Shown piece by piece: positions 36,628 to 45,697 of a stretch of 64,000 bases of DNA. The stretch lies in assembly GCF_000014565.1 (NCBI RefSeq), contig NC_008269.1:682001-746000 (forward strand), written 5' to 3'. The notes beneath the pieces were generated by a model, which was not told where the DNA came from, ran no database searches, and saw only the letters and a program-made list of their open reading frames with translations. The position numbers were made by a program, and so were the translations under genes. The first letter of the stretch is position 1. Every line of letters begins with the position of its first letter. The DNA comes from Rhodococcus jostii RHA1. Lineage in GTDB: Bacteria > Actinomycetota > Actinomycetes > Mycobacteriales > Mycobacteriaceae.

Positions 36628-38613
36628 ATGCCCCCAGGACGTTCGAGAGCCCGCAACGTGGTCGCTCTCGTTGCGTGCGCGACCGTCGCCGGCGGTTGCG
36701 TCGCACTGACAGCCCCCGCTATCGCGCACGCCGACCCCACCAGCTGTGCGGCCACGTTCAATCTGCTCATCCCCGGCACCTGGGAGACATCAGAGACCGC
36801 CGACCCCCACCAGCCTGTGGGGATCCTCAAACCGGTCGCCGACGCCATCACCACTGCCCACGGTGACCGGGCTGAGGTCTACACCCTCCCGTACATGGCC
36901 CGCGCGTTCGACAACGGACACACCTACGCCGACAGCAAGGTTGACGCCCTCACCAAGTCCAAGGCTGTACTCACCGAGGTGGCCAGCAAGTGCGCGAACA
37001 CGAAGTTCACGATTACCGGATACTCCCAGGGCGCCGACGCCGCCGGCGATCTTGCCTCTCAGATCGGCAACGACCACGGGCCGGTGCCCGCCGACCGGGT
37101 CCTGGCCGTCGGCCTGCTCGCCGATCCCGGCGCCGGCACCAAAGGGGCGGCGACTGTCGGCCCGCGAACCTCCGGCCACGGCATCGCCGACCCACGCCCC
37201 CAAGGAATGGGCACACTCTCCGGCCGCGTCGCTTCCATCTGCGACCCGAGCGACCTGTACTGCTCGATCCGCAAGGGCGACAACCCCCTACTCGGCTCAC
37301 TCGGGTCGATTCTGAGCAAGACCCCCAGCACGAACGGAAACACCAGCAACGTCGACGGAAACGCTCAGCTGGCCACCGCGCTGAGCTCGGATTTCTCCGG
37401 TGCCGACCTGCCCGCACTCGGCCGGGGTGTCACCGCACTCTCCCAGCAACTCTCGCAGCCGAACGTCGATGTCAACGGTGTTGCGGCAACGGCATCATCC
37501 CTCGCCAGCACGCTCGCCCCGCTGGCTGATCTGATCGACTCCGGGGCCGCACGTGCTGCCACCGCACAGCTCGCCGCCACCCCGGTGGGCAGCCCCGAAC
37601 ACAGTGCCTCCCAGGTATTGTCGAAGGCCGGAGCATCTGATCTGTCCGCTGCACTGACCACGGTGACGGCGATCGCCGACACCGCGGGGAAGCTGGCCGA
37701 GTCGGGGGCGTCGACCGTGGCCGGGGCATCGGGGGACGCGGCGCAGCTGTCGGCCGCAGCCACCACCCTCGGCGGCCAGGTCGCCCCGCTGACCTCGGTT
37801 CCAGCCGATGCACTCGCGTCGTCCGCGACTGTGCTGTCGGTGCTCAAACCGGCCACGGTGGTGAGTCAGGTCCTCAACGTCGCCACCGGGGTGACCGCTC
37901 TCGACGTGCCCGGCATCCTGCACAACCTCACAGTGCTGCCACAGAAGGTCGCCGCGCTCGACGCCCACGGCGCGCACCAGGTGGCGGGGGAGCTGAACAA
38001 CCAGTTCGCGCCGCTGGTGAAGATGGCCGCAGCCGTGGATCTGCGCTGGGTGTCGCAGATACTCTCTGTCATCCCGGACCCCACCGGGTACACCCAGATC
38101 GCCGCACTCGTAGCGTCCATCCTGGGAGGCGTCGACGTCATCCGGCTGGCCACCCTGGTCGGGCAGATCCAGGAAATCGCCTGGACCGCGGTGGAGAAAC
38201 TGCTGCCGCCACCCGGGAAGGCACCCGACCCCCTCGGAGCGGGCGCCGCGATGGTGGGTCTGCTGCCCGTCGGCCTCGACCTGGCCTCGGTGGCGGTGAC
38301 CATGCTCTCCGGCAAGGCATCCAAGACCCCACCGGAACTACTCGGCACAGCCTCGAACACAGCGGCGACCAGCATCAGTACCCAAACGGAGAATGTTGAT
38401 CTGCCGGCGCTGACCGGCTCGCTGACGACCATGGCCCAGTCCCAGGGGGCCGAGGACCTGACCGCCCTGGTCGGCGAAGGCCTGAAGGCCGCGAGTTTCT
38501 TCACCTCCGGCGCCCACACCAACTACAGCGCGCTCGTCGTCGACAACGCCGGCCGCAACGCGATCACCTGGCTGTCCGATTGGCTGAATCTGCAGATCGA
38601 ACGGTCCGTATGA
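36628..38613 (+). CDS. Secreted cutinase-like protein with a large insertion
   Basis: The 661 residues start after gatgagg. A signal peptide ends near AIAHA (residue 35). The cutinase core follows: Ser133 in TGYSQGAD, Asp209 in CDPSDLYC, but the expected His appears only at residue 630 (GAHTNYSALV), so about 420 residues, mostly Ala-rich helix, are inserted between Asp and His. The partial gene at the left edge has the same C-terminal half. The insertion could form a lid, a binding or an export domain. Its stop overlaps the original start (ATGA) of the Zn-ribbon gene now split by the transposon. Confidence 0.8.
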   Translation: MPPGRSRARNVVALVACATVAGGCVALTAPAIAHADPTSCAATFNLLIPGTWETSETADPHQPVGILKPVADAITTAHGDRAEVYTLPYMARAFDNGHTYADSKVDALTKSKAVLTEVASKCANTKFTITGYSQGADAAGDLASQIGNDHGPVPADRVLAVGLLADPGAGTKGAATVGPRTSGHGIADPRPQGMGTLSGRVASICDPSDLYCSIRKGDNPLLGSLGSILSKTPSTNGNTSNVDGNAQLATALSSDFSGADLPALGRGVTALSQQLSQPNVDVNGVAATASSLASTLAPLADLIDSGAARAATAQLAATPVGSPEHSASQVLSKAGASDLSAALTTVTAIADTAGKLAESGASTVAGASGDAAQLSAAATTLGGQVAPLTSVPADALASSATVLSVLKPATVVSQVLNVATGVTALDVPGILHNLTVLPQKVAALDAHGAHQVAGELNNQFAPLVKMAAAVDLRWVSQILSVIPDPTGYTQIAALVASILGGVDVIRLATLVGQIQEIAWTAVEKLLPPPGKAPDPLGAGAAMVGLLPVGLDLASVAVTMLSGKASKTPPELLGTASNTAATSISTQTENVDLPALTGSLTTMAQSQGAEDLTALVGEGLKAASFFTSGAHTNYSALVVDNAGRNAITWLSDWLNLQIERSV

Positions 38614-38630
38614 CCTCCCGCGCCTACAAC
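38610..38630 (+). pseudogene. Displaced 5' end of the Zn-ribbon gene
   Basis: ATG (overlapping the cutinase stop as ATGA) plus six codons, MTSRAYN, end exactly at the transposon. Joined to the sequence after the right target duplication they give MTSRAYN-NPAARWTF, restoring the paralog-like start. Confidence 0.8.
38626..38630. repeat. Target-site duplication, left
   Basis: ACAAC, identical to 45453..45457. Five bases is the usual duplication length for Tn7/Tn5053-type elements. Confidence 0.85.
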
Positions 38631-38641
38631 TGTAGGGTCTC
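38631..38641 (+). repeat. Left terminal inverted repeat
   Basis: TGTAGGGTCTC, first base directly after the left ACAAC. Confidence 0.8.
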
Positions 38642-38788
38642 AGATTCGATCGCCCATTCTCGAAACGGACCGCACTCCTGATGCATTTGTGCAGTTCGAG
38701 TGAGACACGCCGACTCGGTTCCAACGCAGATCGTTGGGACGGTGGCAGCGTGCATGTCGAAGGGTTGGTAGTCGGCGAAGGGCAGCCC

Positions 38789-39523
38789 ATGGCTGGTGCA
38801 ACGGTGGCCGGGTCCGCGGTGGTGAAGTTTCGTCGAGCGCTTGACGGCCAGATCGAGGAGATGGCCTGGGACGATGTCACCGGGGATCGATTGTCGTCGG
38901 CAGCGCCGTGGAGAACCTTCCGATGGCATGACAACCAGCAGCATTATTCGGGCGCCTATTGGTCAGCAACCGAGCGCGGCCACGTCATCTACGAGTCGCG
39001 GCTCGAGCTCGCGCATCTTCTTTTCGCGGATTTCGATGATGAAGTCAATCATATTGTTGCGCAGCCGTTCCTGATCACGATGACGGTGGACGGTCGAGTG
39101 CGCAAGCATGTTCCGGACTACCTGCTGATCACCGATACGGGCCTAAGAATTTTGGATGTCAAGCCACGAGATCGGCTGTCCAAACCCAAGGTTCGATTCA
39201 CATTCGGATGGACCCGCGCGTTGGTCGAAGGGCGGGGATGGCGGTTTGACGTCGGCAGCGAGCCACCCACCGTAGAACTCGATAACGTGCGATTTCTGTC
39301 CGGCTTCCGACGAGACTGGTTATTCGATCCAACCCTGATCGGTGAGCTTCAGGCACACGATCTACACGGCCAAACGATCGCGGATGCATGTCGACTATTT
39401 CCCGATCACCCTGCACCGCTAGTTCGTTCGGCCATCTTCCATCTTCTCTGGAGGCGTCAGTTGTTGGTCGACCTGACTCGTCCGCTGCGCCCGTCTCGGA
39501 TCCTGACGAGAAGGGAGGGGTGA
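38789..39523 (+). CDS. tnsA: TnsA-like endonuclease subunit of the transposase
   Basis: TnsA cuts the 5' ends of the element so that it moves by cut and paste. The restriction-endonuclease-like catalytic residues are visible: Glu69 in YESRLELAHLL, Asp110 in VPDYLLITD and Lys125 in ILDVKPRD. The start at 38789 was chosen for its gaaggg ribosome site; an earlier ATG (38681) would run through the transposon-end binding sites and gives an unconserved N terminus. The C-terminal domain (IADACRLFPDHPAPLVRSAI) is a winged-helix-like segment. The stop overlaps the tnsB start (TGATG). Confidence 0.85.
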   Translation: MAGATVAGSAVVKFRRALDGQIEEMAWDDVTGDRLSSAAPWRTFRWHDNQQHYSGAYWSATERGHVIYESRLELAHLLFADFDDEVNHIVAQPFLITMTVDGRVRKHVPDYLLITDTGLRILDVKPRDRLSKPKVRFTFGWTRALVEGRGWRFDVGSEPPTVELDNVRFLSGFRRDWLFDPTLIGELQAHDLHGQTIADACRLFPDHPAPLVRSAIFHLLWRRQLLVDLTRPLRPSRILTRREG

Positions 39524-41610
39524 TGCAGCGGGCTGGCGTTCGGGTGGGTGTCGGCACCCGGTTCGTCCTCGACGGTGAGGCTGCCGAGGTTGTCGAAGTC
39601 GCCGCGAACGACCATGGCGTCAGTGTTGGTCTCCGGATCGGTGCGAGCCGGCGGCTGGTGATACTCGGTTTACGTGAGCTGCTGGACTCCGGCCGGGCCC
39701 GGCCCATCGCAGACTATGGTGATACCTCGGCGGACGAGCGCGGAGAACCCGCGAGCATCATCCTTGCCGAGCTGTCGGAAGTTCAGCGGGCGAAGGTGCT
39801 GGAGCGTGCGGGGCATATCAGGGAGGTGCTGACCGGATACCGCGCCGGGAGTGTCGAATTGGCCGCGGCCGGTGAACCCCGGACCGGATTCGATCCTTGC
39901 CTGCCGTTGACCAGACGGTATGAGGCCAAGGCCGCCGAACTCGGTGTTGGAGTCCGCACCATCAAGCAGTGGGTTTCGCTGTTCCGGGCAGACGGCGAGG
40001 CTGGGCTCGCGCCCAAGCCGTCGATGCGCAGGGGTGTCGTGGCTAACTCGGACGAGCGGTGGGTTGAAATTGCGCTGGAGGTGATGGTCGAGCATGTGGA
40101 CCAGTCGCGTCCGTCGCGGACGATGGTGATCGCGCGGACCAATGCGCGGGTGGCGGCGCGGTTCGGTGAGGGTGTGGTGCGGGTGCCGTCGCGGGCGACG
40201 GCGTTTCGTGTGCTCGAGCAACTGGAGCGGAGGCATCCGACGTTCCGGCTGAGTACGAAACGGAACCGTGATATCGCCGCTCGACCGGCGGGCGTGTACG
40301 GGAAGCTGCGGCCGACCCGGCCGGGGGAGTACCTGCTGATGGACACGACCCGGCTCGATGTGTTCGCGGTCGATCCGGTGACATTGCGGTGGGTGCAGGC
40401 TGAACTTACGGTTGGGATGGATTGGTACACACGCTGTGTCGTCGGGATCAGGGTCACGCCGGTGTCGACGAAGGCGGTGGATGCGGCCGCGACGTTGTAT
40501 CAGGCCTTCCGGCCGCGACCTGCGGGCAAGGACTGGCCCGCGCATGCGGTCTGGCCCGAGCACGGCATTCCGCGGTCGCTTCTGGTCGATGTCGAGGCGA
40601 TCGACGGGCCGATGGCCGGGGCGGCGTCTCCGGCGATCGTGCCCGAGACGGTCGTGATCGATCACGGCAAGATCTACGTGTCGGAGCATTTGACCAGTGT
40701 GTGTCAGCGGATGGGCATCTCGATTCAACCGGCGCGGCTGCGGACCGGTCGCGATAAGGGGCCGGTGGAGCGGTTCTTCCGCACTATCCGGGAGGACCTG
40801 CTGCAGGCGCTGCCCGGGTACAAGGGTCCGGATGTGCATTCGCGGGGTCTGGCGCCCGAGTCGGAGGCCTTCTTCTACCTCGACGAGCTCGAGGACATAA
40901 TCCGGGAATGGGTGGCGGTGGTCTATCACCATCGCCCGCATGAGGGTCTGCTGGATCCGCATTTGCCGACCTTGGAGTTGTCACCGGCGATGATGTTCGA
41001 GCACGGCATGGCGCGCGCCGGGTACATCGAGGTGCCGCGCGATCCGGATCTGGCGTACGAGTTTCTTCGGACGCACTGGCGCACCATCCAGCACTACGGT
41101 GTCGAGATCGCGGGGCGCCGCTACAACGGCCCCGGACTCGACCCGTACCGGAACGTCACGAGCGGTTACGGCGGGGCGGCGCACGGGCGGTGGCCGATTC
41201 AGGTCGACTCCGACGACATCACCCGCGTCTACTTCCGCGATCCCGACTCGCGGCGGTGGCACACGCTGGAATGGGAACACGCTCCGTCACTGCAGATGCC
41301 GTTCAGCGAGGATGCATTGGTGTTTGCGCGCCGGTTGGCGAAGGAGAAGTACACCTATCCCGACGATCGGATCGCGGTCGCCGACCTGCTCGAGCGCTGG
41401 AGCCTCGGGCTCGGGTCGAGCATGCAGGAGAGGCGGGTGGCGTTGCGGCTCTCCCGCGAGCCCGCAGACCTGGAGGTGACGGCCGCGGTGCCTTCCGCAG
41501 AGGTGGGCGACGACGACAGCGACGACGAGCTGGACCTGCCTGGTGGCGATCCCGGTGCCGGCCCGATCGATGAGGACGACTTCTACGCCGAGGCGCTGGA
41601 GGACGTGTGA
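39523..41610 (+). CDS. tnsB: TnsB-like DDE transposase
   Basis: The 695 residues have N-terminal HTH regions (ELGVGVRTIKQWVSLFRADG; VRVPSRATAFRVLEQLERRH), an RNase H-like rve domain with catalytic Asp274 (YLLMDTTRLDVF), Asp380 (VVIDHGKIY) and Glu416 (KGPVERFFRTI), D-35 residues-E as in retroviral-type transposases, then a Mu-C beta-barrel (VEIAGRRYNGPGLDPYRN) and an acidic tail (DDDSDDELDL) that could contact TnsC. It binds the terminal repeats and joins 3' ends to target DNA. Confidence 0.9.
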   Translation: MQRAGVRVGVGTRFVLDGEAAEVVEVAANDHGVSVGLRIGASRRLVILGLRELLDSGRARPIADYGDTSADERGEPASIILAELSEVQRAKVLERAGHIREVLTGYRAGSVELAAAGEPRTGFDPCLPLTRRYEAKAAELGVGVRTIKQWVSLFRADGEAGLAPKPSMRRGVVANSDERWVEIALEVMVEHVDQSRPSRTMVIARTNARVAARFGEGVVRVPSRATAFRVLEQLERRHPTFRLSTKRNRDIAARPAGVYGKLRPTRPGEYLLMDTTRLDVFAVDPVTLRWVQAELTVGMDWYTRCVVGIRVTPVSTKAVDAAATLYQAFRPRPAGKDWPAHAVWPEHGIPRSLLVDVEAIDGPMAGAASPAIVPETVVIDHGKIYVSEHLTSVCQRMGISIQPARLRTGRDKGPVERFFRTIREDLLQALPGYKGPDVHSRGLAPESEAFFYLDELEDIIREWVAVVYHHRPHEGLLDPHLPTLELSPAMMFEHGMARAGYIEVPRDPDLAYEFLRTHWRTIQHYGVEIAGRRYNGPGLDPYRNVTSGYGGAAHGRWPIQVDSDDITRVYFRDPDSRRWHTLEWEHAPSLQMPFSEDALVFARRLAKEKYTYPDDRIAVADLLERWSLGLGSSMQERRVALRLSREPADLEVTAAVPSAEVGDDDSDDELDLPGGDPGAGPIDEDDFYAEALEDV

Positions 41611-42734
41611 GCGGCGATGCCGACGAAATCACCGACGCCGAACGGCGGTTGGACAATCTCACCCTTGCCCGCAAGGAGGGATGGCAGCGGTTCGCCACCG
41701 CTCCGACGCGGACTCAGCCGGAGGTGATGACCCGACAGCAGATCACAGCGTTGGGTGAGGCCGCGCGGGCGGAGTACGACAGGGCACGGCGGATCTGGCA
41801 CGCCAACCTCGGCCCGCTCAAGACGCCGCAGCTGGCCGAGTTGCATGAGGACCTGTGGGACATCGTCGACAGCAACTGCCAGGATGGGGACAAGGCCAAG
41901 GGGGCGGTCGGGATCGATGCGCTTCCGGGGCTGGGCAAGACCACCTCGGTGTTGGCGTTCGCGAGGGAGTTCCACTGCCGCGAGATCGGCGACTTCGGTA
42001 CCCGAACCGCAGCCGGTCACGAGCGCTGGCCAGTGTGCCGGGTGGGGCTGACCGGGAACACCGGGATGAAGGAATTCAACCGGGCGATGCTGAAGTTCTA
42101 CGCCCACCCGGGCACCGAGCGCGGCACCGCCGCCCAACTCGCCGACCGTGCACTTGACTGTGTACTGTCCTGTGAAACAACGCTATTGGTGGTAGATGAC
42201 CTGCACTTCCTGCGGATGCGGGCCCAGAGTGGGGTCGAGATCAGCAACCACTTCAAGTACATCGCCAACGAATTCCCGGTCACCTTGATCTTCATCGGCG
42301 TGGGGCTTGCCGCGCGTGGCCTGTTCTCCGAAGGCTCCTCCTACGCCGAGGCGGTGCTCGGGCAGAGCGGGCGTCGGACGACCCCGCTGGGCATGCGGCC
42401 GTTCGTCGTGGACACCGAGGTCGGGCGTCGCGAATGGCGACAGATCCTGCTGGCCCTCGAACAGCGTCTCGTGCTGGCCGACAAACACCCCGGCATGCTC
42501 GCGGACCACCTGTCGGACTACCTGTTTGCCCGATCGACCGGGCACATCGGTTCGCTGATGACACTGATCAACCGTGGCTGCCAACGCGCTGTCCGCACCG
42601 GCGCGGAGCGGCTCGACGTCGAGCTGCTCAATCGGGTCCGGGGCGACGCGGCCGCCGAGAAAGCGCGTCAGGAACTGCAGGCGGCCGTCGCGGCCCGGCG
42701 CATCACCACAACCCCGATGCGGGAAGCGGTGTGA
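41607..42734 (+). CDS. tnsC: TnsC/TniB-like AAA+ ATPase
   Basis: The 375 residues start at GTG overlapping the tnsB stop (GTGA). Walker A is ALPGLGKTTSVLAF (Lys111), Walker B is LLVVDDLHFL, and the sensor region follows (FPVTLIFIGVGLAARGLFSE). It links the target-site selector to the transposase and forms ATP-dependent filaments on DNA in characterised systems. The FDARSTG-like end (YLFARSTGHIGSLMTLINRG) is typical of the TniB family. It overlaps tniQ by four bases. Confidence 0.9.
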   Translation: MSGDADEITDAERRLDNLTLARKEGWQRFATAPTRTQPEVMTRQQITALGEAARAEYDRARRIWHANLGPLKTPQLAELHEDLWDIVDSNCQDGDKAKGAVGIDALPGLGKTTSVLAFAREFHCREIGDFGTRTAAGHERWPVCRVGLTGNTGMKEFNRAMLKFYAHPGTERGTAAQLADRALDCVLSCETTLLVVDDLHFLRMRAQSGVEISNHFKYIANEFPVTLIFIGVGLAARGLFSEGSSYAEAVLGQSGRRTTPLGMRPFVVDTEVGRREWRQILLALEQRLVLADKHPGMLADHLSDYLFARSTGHIGSLMTLINRGCQRAVRTGAERLDVELLNRVRGDAAAEKARQELQAAVAARRITTTPMREAV

Positions 42735-45346
42735 ACGCGAACCGCACACTGCCCATCCGGTTCCCGCCGCTGCCGGGCGAGGCGCTCGACTCGTGGCTCG
42801 AGGCGATCGCGCACCGCACCCGCACCGCGTGGGCGGACCTGACCGCCGCGGTCGCACTCACCCCGCCGACGCCCGGGGGATTTCGGCACAGCGATTGGGC
42901 CGTGTTCTTGAGCGGCGGCGAAGCGGCGGGGATCGCGGCCGCCACCGGCGCCGATCCCACGACGGTCGAGGCGATGACCTTGGCCCGCTTCGACGGCACC
43001 GCGGTGGACATCGACCGCGCTCGGCGCCGCGTGGTCTGTACGTTCCCCTGGAGCCGGCCGCACGGAGCGCGGTACTGTCCCGACTGCCTCGCCGAGACCG
43101 GCGGGCGATGGCAGCTGCACTGGCGGCTGGGTTGGGCGTTCGCCTGCACCATTCACCGATGCCTGCTCGCCGATAGCTGTCCCCGCTGCTTCCGGCGCCA
43201 GCGCGGGCAGCCGACCCCCGGCGACACCATCCCGGATCCCGGGCGCTGCGGGCGCCCGGCCCGTTGGCACGGCGGCGCCTCGGCGCCTCCGCGCTGCGGC
43301 GCCGATCTCACCCGCACCGACGTAGCCCGCTTCCCGGCCGGCCACCCGGTCCTGGTCGCACAGCAGATCGTGTGCGACACCATCGCCGCGGGCACTGGAT
43401 CGTTCGGCGTGTACGCCGAACAGCCGCTGTCGACGCGAGAGACCCTCGCCGACGTGCGCACCCTCGCCGCACGTGCGCTGTGGCACGCACGCCATGAGGA
43501 CCTCGCCGCCCGATTACCCGCCGAACTCGCCACGGCCTACCGACAAGCGAAGGCGACCAAAGGCTCCCGCGACTGGCCCAACCCACCGGACAAACCCGGA
43601 TCCTGGGCGCCGACACACGCTGCGCTGGCCGCGGCCGGCGTCACCGTCGCTCTGCAGGTGCTCGATGCACCCGACATCGCCTCCGCCGGTGATCGGCTGC
43701 GGTGGCTGATGCGCGGCGGTCACCACAGCGGCCTGGTCATCACTCCCAAGACCGTCCGCTCGTGGGGCCGCGACACCAGCGCAACACTGGCGGCGGTGCA
43801 GCTGAGCGCGCTGACCCCGCTGCTGCAGCCGGTCCACCAACTGCGGTACCGCACCACCGCCGACTACCCACGCCACCCCGAATCGGACGAGCGTCGCGTC
43901 GACCGCATCCTCCGCCGCCTACCCACCCTGCTCTGGCCTCAATGGTCCCTTCGATTCGCGCTGCCCGGGTGCGGTCACACCGAGACCAGCGTGGCACTCG
44001 CCGTCGCGACCCTGCTCGTCGGATCCCGACTCAGCCGAACCACCGCCGCCGACATGCTCGGCGCGGCGGCAACACCGCAGACGGTCTCACGGATCCTCAG
44101 CCAGCTTGCCGCGCACCAGCACTGGCCCGACGCCAATGCCGCCCTCCTCCGCCTCGCTGACTACCTCGACATCACCGAGGTGCCGATCGATTACGCTCGC
44201 CGACGCGCCCTGAACTACGAGGACCTACTCCCCGACGAGCAGTGGACCGACATCTGCCGGCGCACCCTGACCCCGCCCGGGGACGCGACCAAGGCCGATG
44301 TCATCCGACGCTGGCTGTTCCAACGCCTCAGCGGCCTGCCCGCCCACCGCGCACCCAGTGCCAACAGTAAGTACGCATTTCACACGAAGCTCGCCGCGCT
44401 GCCGCGGCACCTGACGCCCGACCTCGCCGCACACCTCGATCACACGGCCCGGCAATTCCTCACCCACCACGGCCTCGGGGAGGAACCGATCACCTGGCAC
44501 CCACCCCTCGACCTGATTTCTGGATTAGACTTGCCCGCAATCGATCCGGAGGAAATCGACATCACCACCCTGCACCGACTTATCCGATACGAGCGACGTT
44601 CCTACTCCGCGGCCGCCGACCAGCTCGGCACAAGTATCGACACCGTTCGACACCTCCTCGAAACCCATCCCGCCCCAGAATCGGCGGCCCAGCTCCGCAT
44701 CAGGGGCCACGCGTCCGCGCGAGCACGCGCCGCACTTCCCGAAAACACATTCATCGAGCTCTACCACCGCCAGAACCGAAGCCTGCGCGAGATCGCACGC
44801 AGCCTCGACGTCAGCAAAGCGACCATTGCGACCCTCGCCCGCGACTACAGAATCGAACTACGGCGACCGCAACCACGACCATGCATCGTCATAGACAGAG
44901 ACTGGCTCCACGACCAATACGTCACCCGCGGACGCACGCTCACCCAGATCGCCCACGAGACCGGTGTCAATCGCGGCACCATCAAACGCTGGCTCACCGT
45001 CCACAACCTCCCCTGCCGAACTACCACCCACCGCGGCTGCCGTTCCGCCGCCGGAGTAGTGGCGACTCCTACCCTGATCCGGCCGGCACTGGTCCGCCCA
45101 TACGGACGTCAACGACTTCAACGCTTCATCGCGGCAACCGAACACCGGACTATCGACGCCGCAGCGCGCACCATCGGAATCACACCGTCCACGTTGACAA
45201 TCCAGATAATGAGGCTCGAACGAGAACTCGGTGGCAAGCTCCTGGTTCGTGCTCATGGACACCATCCGATGAGTCTCACCCCACTGGGAGCGGAAGTACT
45301 CGCCGTAGCCCGAGACCTTGAAGTACCCATACTCGCGCCGCTGTAA
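42731..45346 (+). CDS. tniQ: TniQ/TnsD-like target selector with C-terminal LysR-type HTH
   Basis: The 871 residues begin at GTG with the TniQ start LPIRFPPLPGEALDSWLEAI and its zinc finger (YCPDCLAE...HRCLLADSCPRC). Long helical repeats follow, with HTH motifs RSLREIARSLDVSKATIATL and LTQIAHETGVNRGTIKRWL. The last 75 residues look like a LysR-family HTH (DAAARTIGITPSTLTIQIMR, LERELGGKLLVRAH, MSLTPLGAEVLAVARDL). TniQ proteins recognise the target and recruit TnsC. The extra LysR-like module may set target sequence preference. Confidence 0.85.
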   Translation: MNANRTLPIRFPPLPGEALDSWLEAIAHRTRTAWADLTAAVALTPPTPGGFRHSDWAVFLSGGEAAGIAAATGADPTTVEAMTLARFDGTAVDIDRARRRVVCTFPWSRPHGARYCPDCLAETGGRWQLHWRLGWAFACTIHRCLLADSCPRCFRRQRGQPTPGDTIPDPGRCGRPARWHGGASAPPRCGADLTRTDVARFPAGHPVLVAQQIVCDTIAAGTGSFGVYAEQPLSTRETLADVRTLAARALWHARHEDLAARLPAELATAYRQAKATKGSRDWPNPPDKPGSWAPTHAALAAAGVTVALQVLDAPDIASAGDRLRWLMRGGHHSGLVITPKTVRSWGRDTSATLAAVQLSALTPLLQPVHQLRYRTTADYPRHPESDERRVDRILRRLPTLLWPQWSLRFALPGCGHTETSVALAVATLLVGSRLSRTTAADMLGAAATPQTVSRILSQLAAHQHWPDANAALLRLADYLDITEVPIDYARRRALNYEDLLPDEQWTDICRRTLTPPGDATKADVIRRWLFQRLSGLPAHRAPSANSKYAFHTKLAALPRHLTPDLAAHLDHTARQFLTHHGLGEEPITWHPPLDLISGLDLPAIDPEEIDITTLHRLIRYERRSYSAAADQLGTSIDTVRHLLETHPAPESAAQLRIRGHASARARAALPENTFIELYHRQNRSLREIARSLDVSKATIATLARDYRIELRRPQPRPCIVIDRDWLHDQYVTRGRTLTQIAHETGVNRGTIKRWLTVHNLPCRTTTHRGCRSAAGVVATPTLIRPALVRPYGRQRLQRFIAATEHRTIDAAARTIGITPSTLTIQIMRLERELGGKLLVRAHGHHPMSLTPLGAEVLAVARDLEVPILAPL

Positions 45347-45427
45347 GAAGTGTCGCAGATCGGAGACACGCGAAGTGGTCATGTCGTGAGACAGAAATCG
45401 ATCACACCTGGTCAGTACGGCCGAGAC

Positions 45428-45697
45428 ATGCCACCAGCTCGGAGAACCTACAACAACCCGGCCGCCCGCTGGACCTTCTGCCACCTGTGTCATCACCGCG
45501 GCTATCACAGCCGCGCCGACGCCAAAGCGGTCCGCAAACGGCACCCCGGCGAGAAGGGACTCGCCGTCTTCGTCTGCCCGCACACCACGGGACTGTTCCA
45601 TATCGGTCACCGCCCAGACGCGCTGACCAGCGGGCAGATCGACCGGCAACGACTCCGGGGCCAAGCAGTGCGAGCAGCACGAGGTCAGCGGCAGTGA
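45428..45697 (+). CDS. Zn-ribbon protein re-started from the transposon end
   Basis: The 89 residues contain CHLCHH and VCPHTTGLFHIGHRP, matching the gene at 570. The first eight codons (MPPARRTY) lie in the transposon right end and the rest in the target gene, so insertion kept the frame open and supplied an ATG. The original gene began at 38610, overlapping the cutinase stop. No strong ribosome site precedes the new ATG, so expression may be weak. Confidence 0.72.
   Translation: MPPARRTYNNPAARWTFCHLCHHRGYHSRADAKAVRKRHPGEKGLAVFVCPHTTGLFHIGHRPDALTSGQIDRQRLRGQAVRAARGQRQ
45442..45452 (-). repeat. Right terminal inverted repeat
   Basis: GAGAACCTACA on the plus strand; last base directly before the right ACAAC. 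Confidence 0.8.
45453..45457. repeat. Target-site duplication, right
   Basis: ACAAC, identical to 38626..38630. Confidence 0.85.

Larger units (their letters stand above)
38631..45452 (+). mobile_element. Tn7-like transposon, 6.8 kb, without cargo
   Basis: The ends are TGTAGGGTCTC (left) and, read inward from the right, TGTAGGTTCTC: 10 of 11 identical and beginning TGT. A perfect 5-bp ACAAC duplication flanks them. Near the right end GAGACA occurs at 45363, 45388 and 45423; near the left end related (G/T)TCTC boxes occur at 38637 and 38657, and one inverted GAGACA at 38702. These are likely TnsB-binding sites. The whole interior is tnsA, tnsB, tnsC and tniQ in one overlapping operon. No cas genes, crRNA or other cargo were seen. 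Confidence 0.88.

Noticed and set aside
38681..38788. Earlier start for TnsA
   Set aside because: The added 36 residues are unlike TnsA and are encoded by the transposon-end binding region; the ATG at 38789 has a ribosome site.
45380..45416. An alternative right end of the transposon reading TGTGATCGATTTCTG inward
   Set aside because: It has no matching target duplication and poor match to the left end. The end at 45452 has both a 10-of-11 match and a perfect ACAAC duplication.
38631..45452. Possible CRISPR-associated transposon
   Set aside because: No cas genes, repeat array or guide-like sequence were found within or near the element, and TniQ is the long TnsD-like form with extra DNA-binding motifs.
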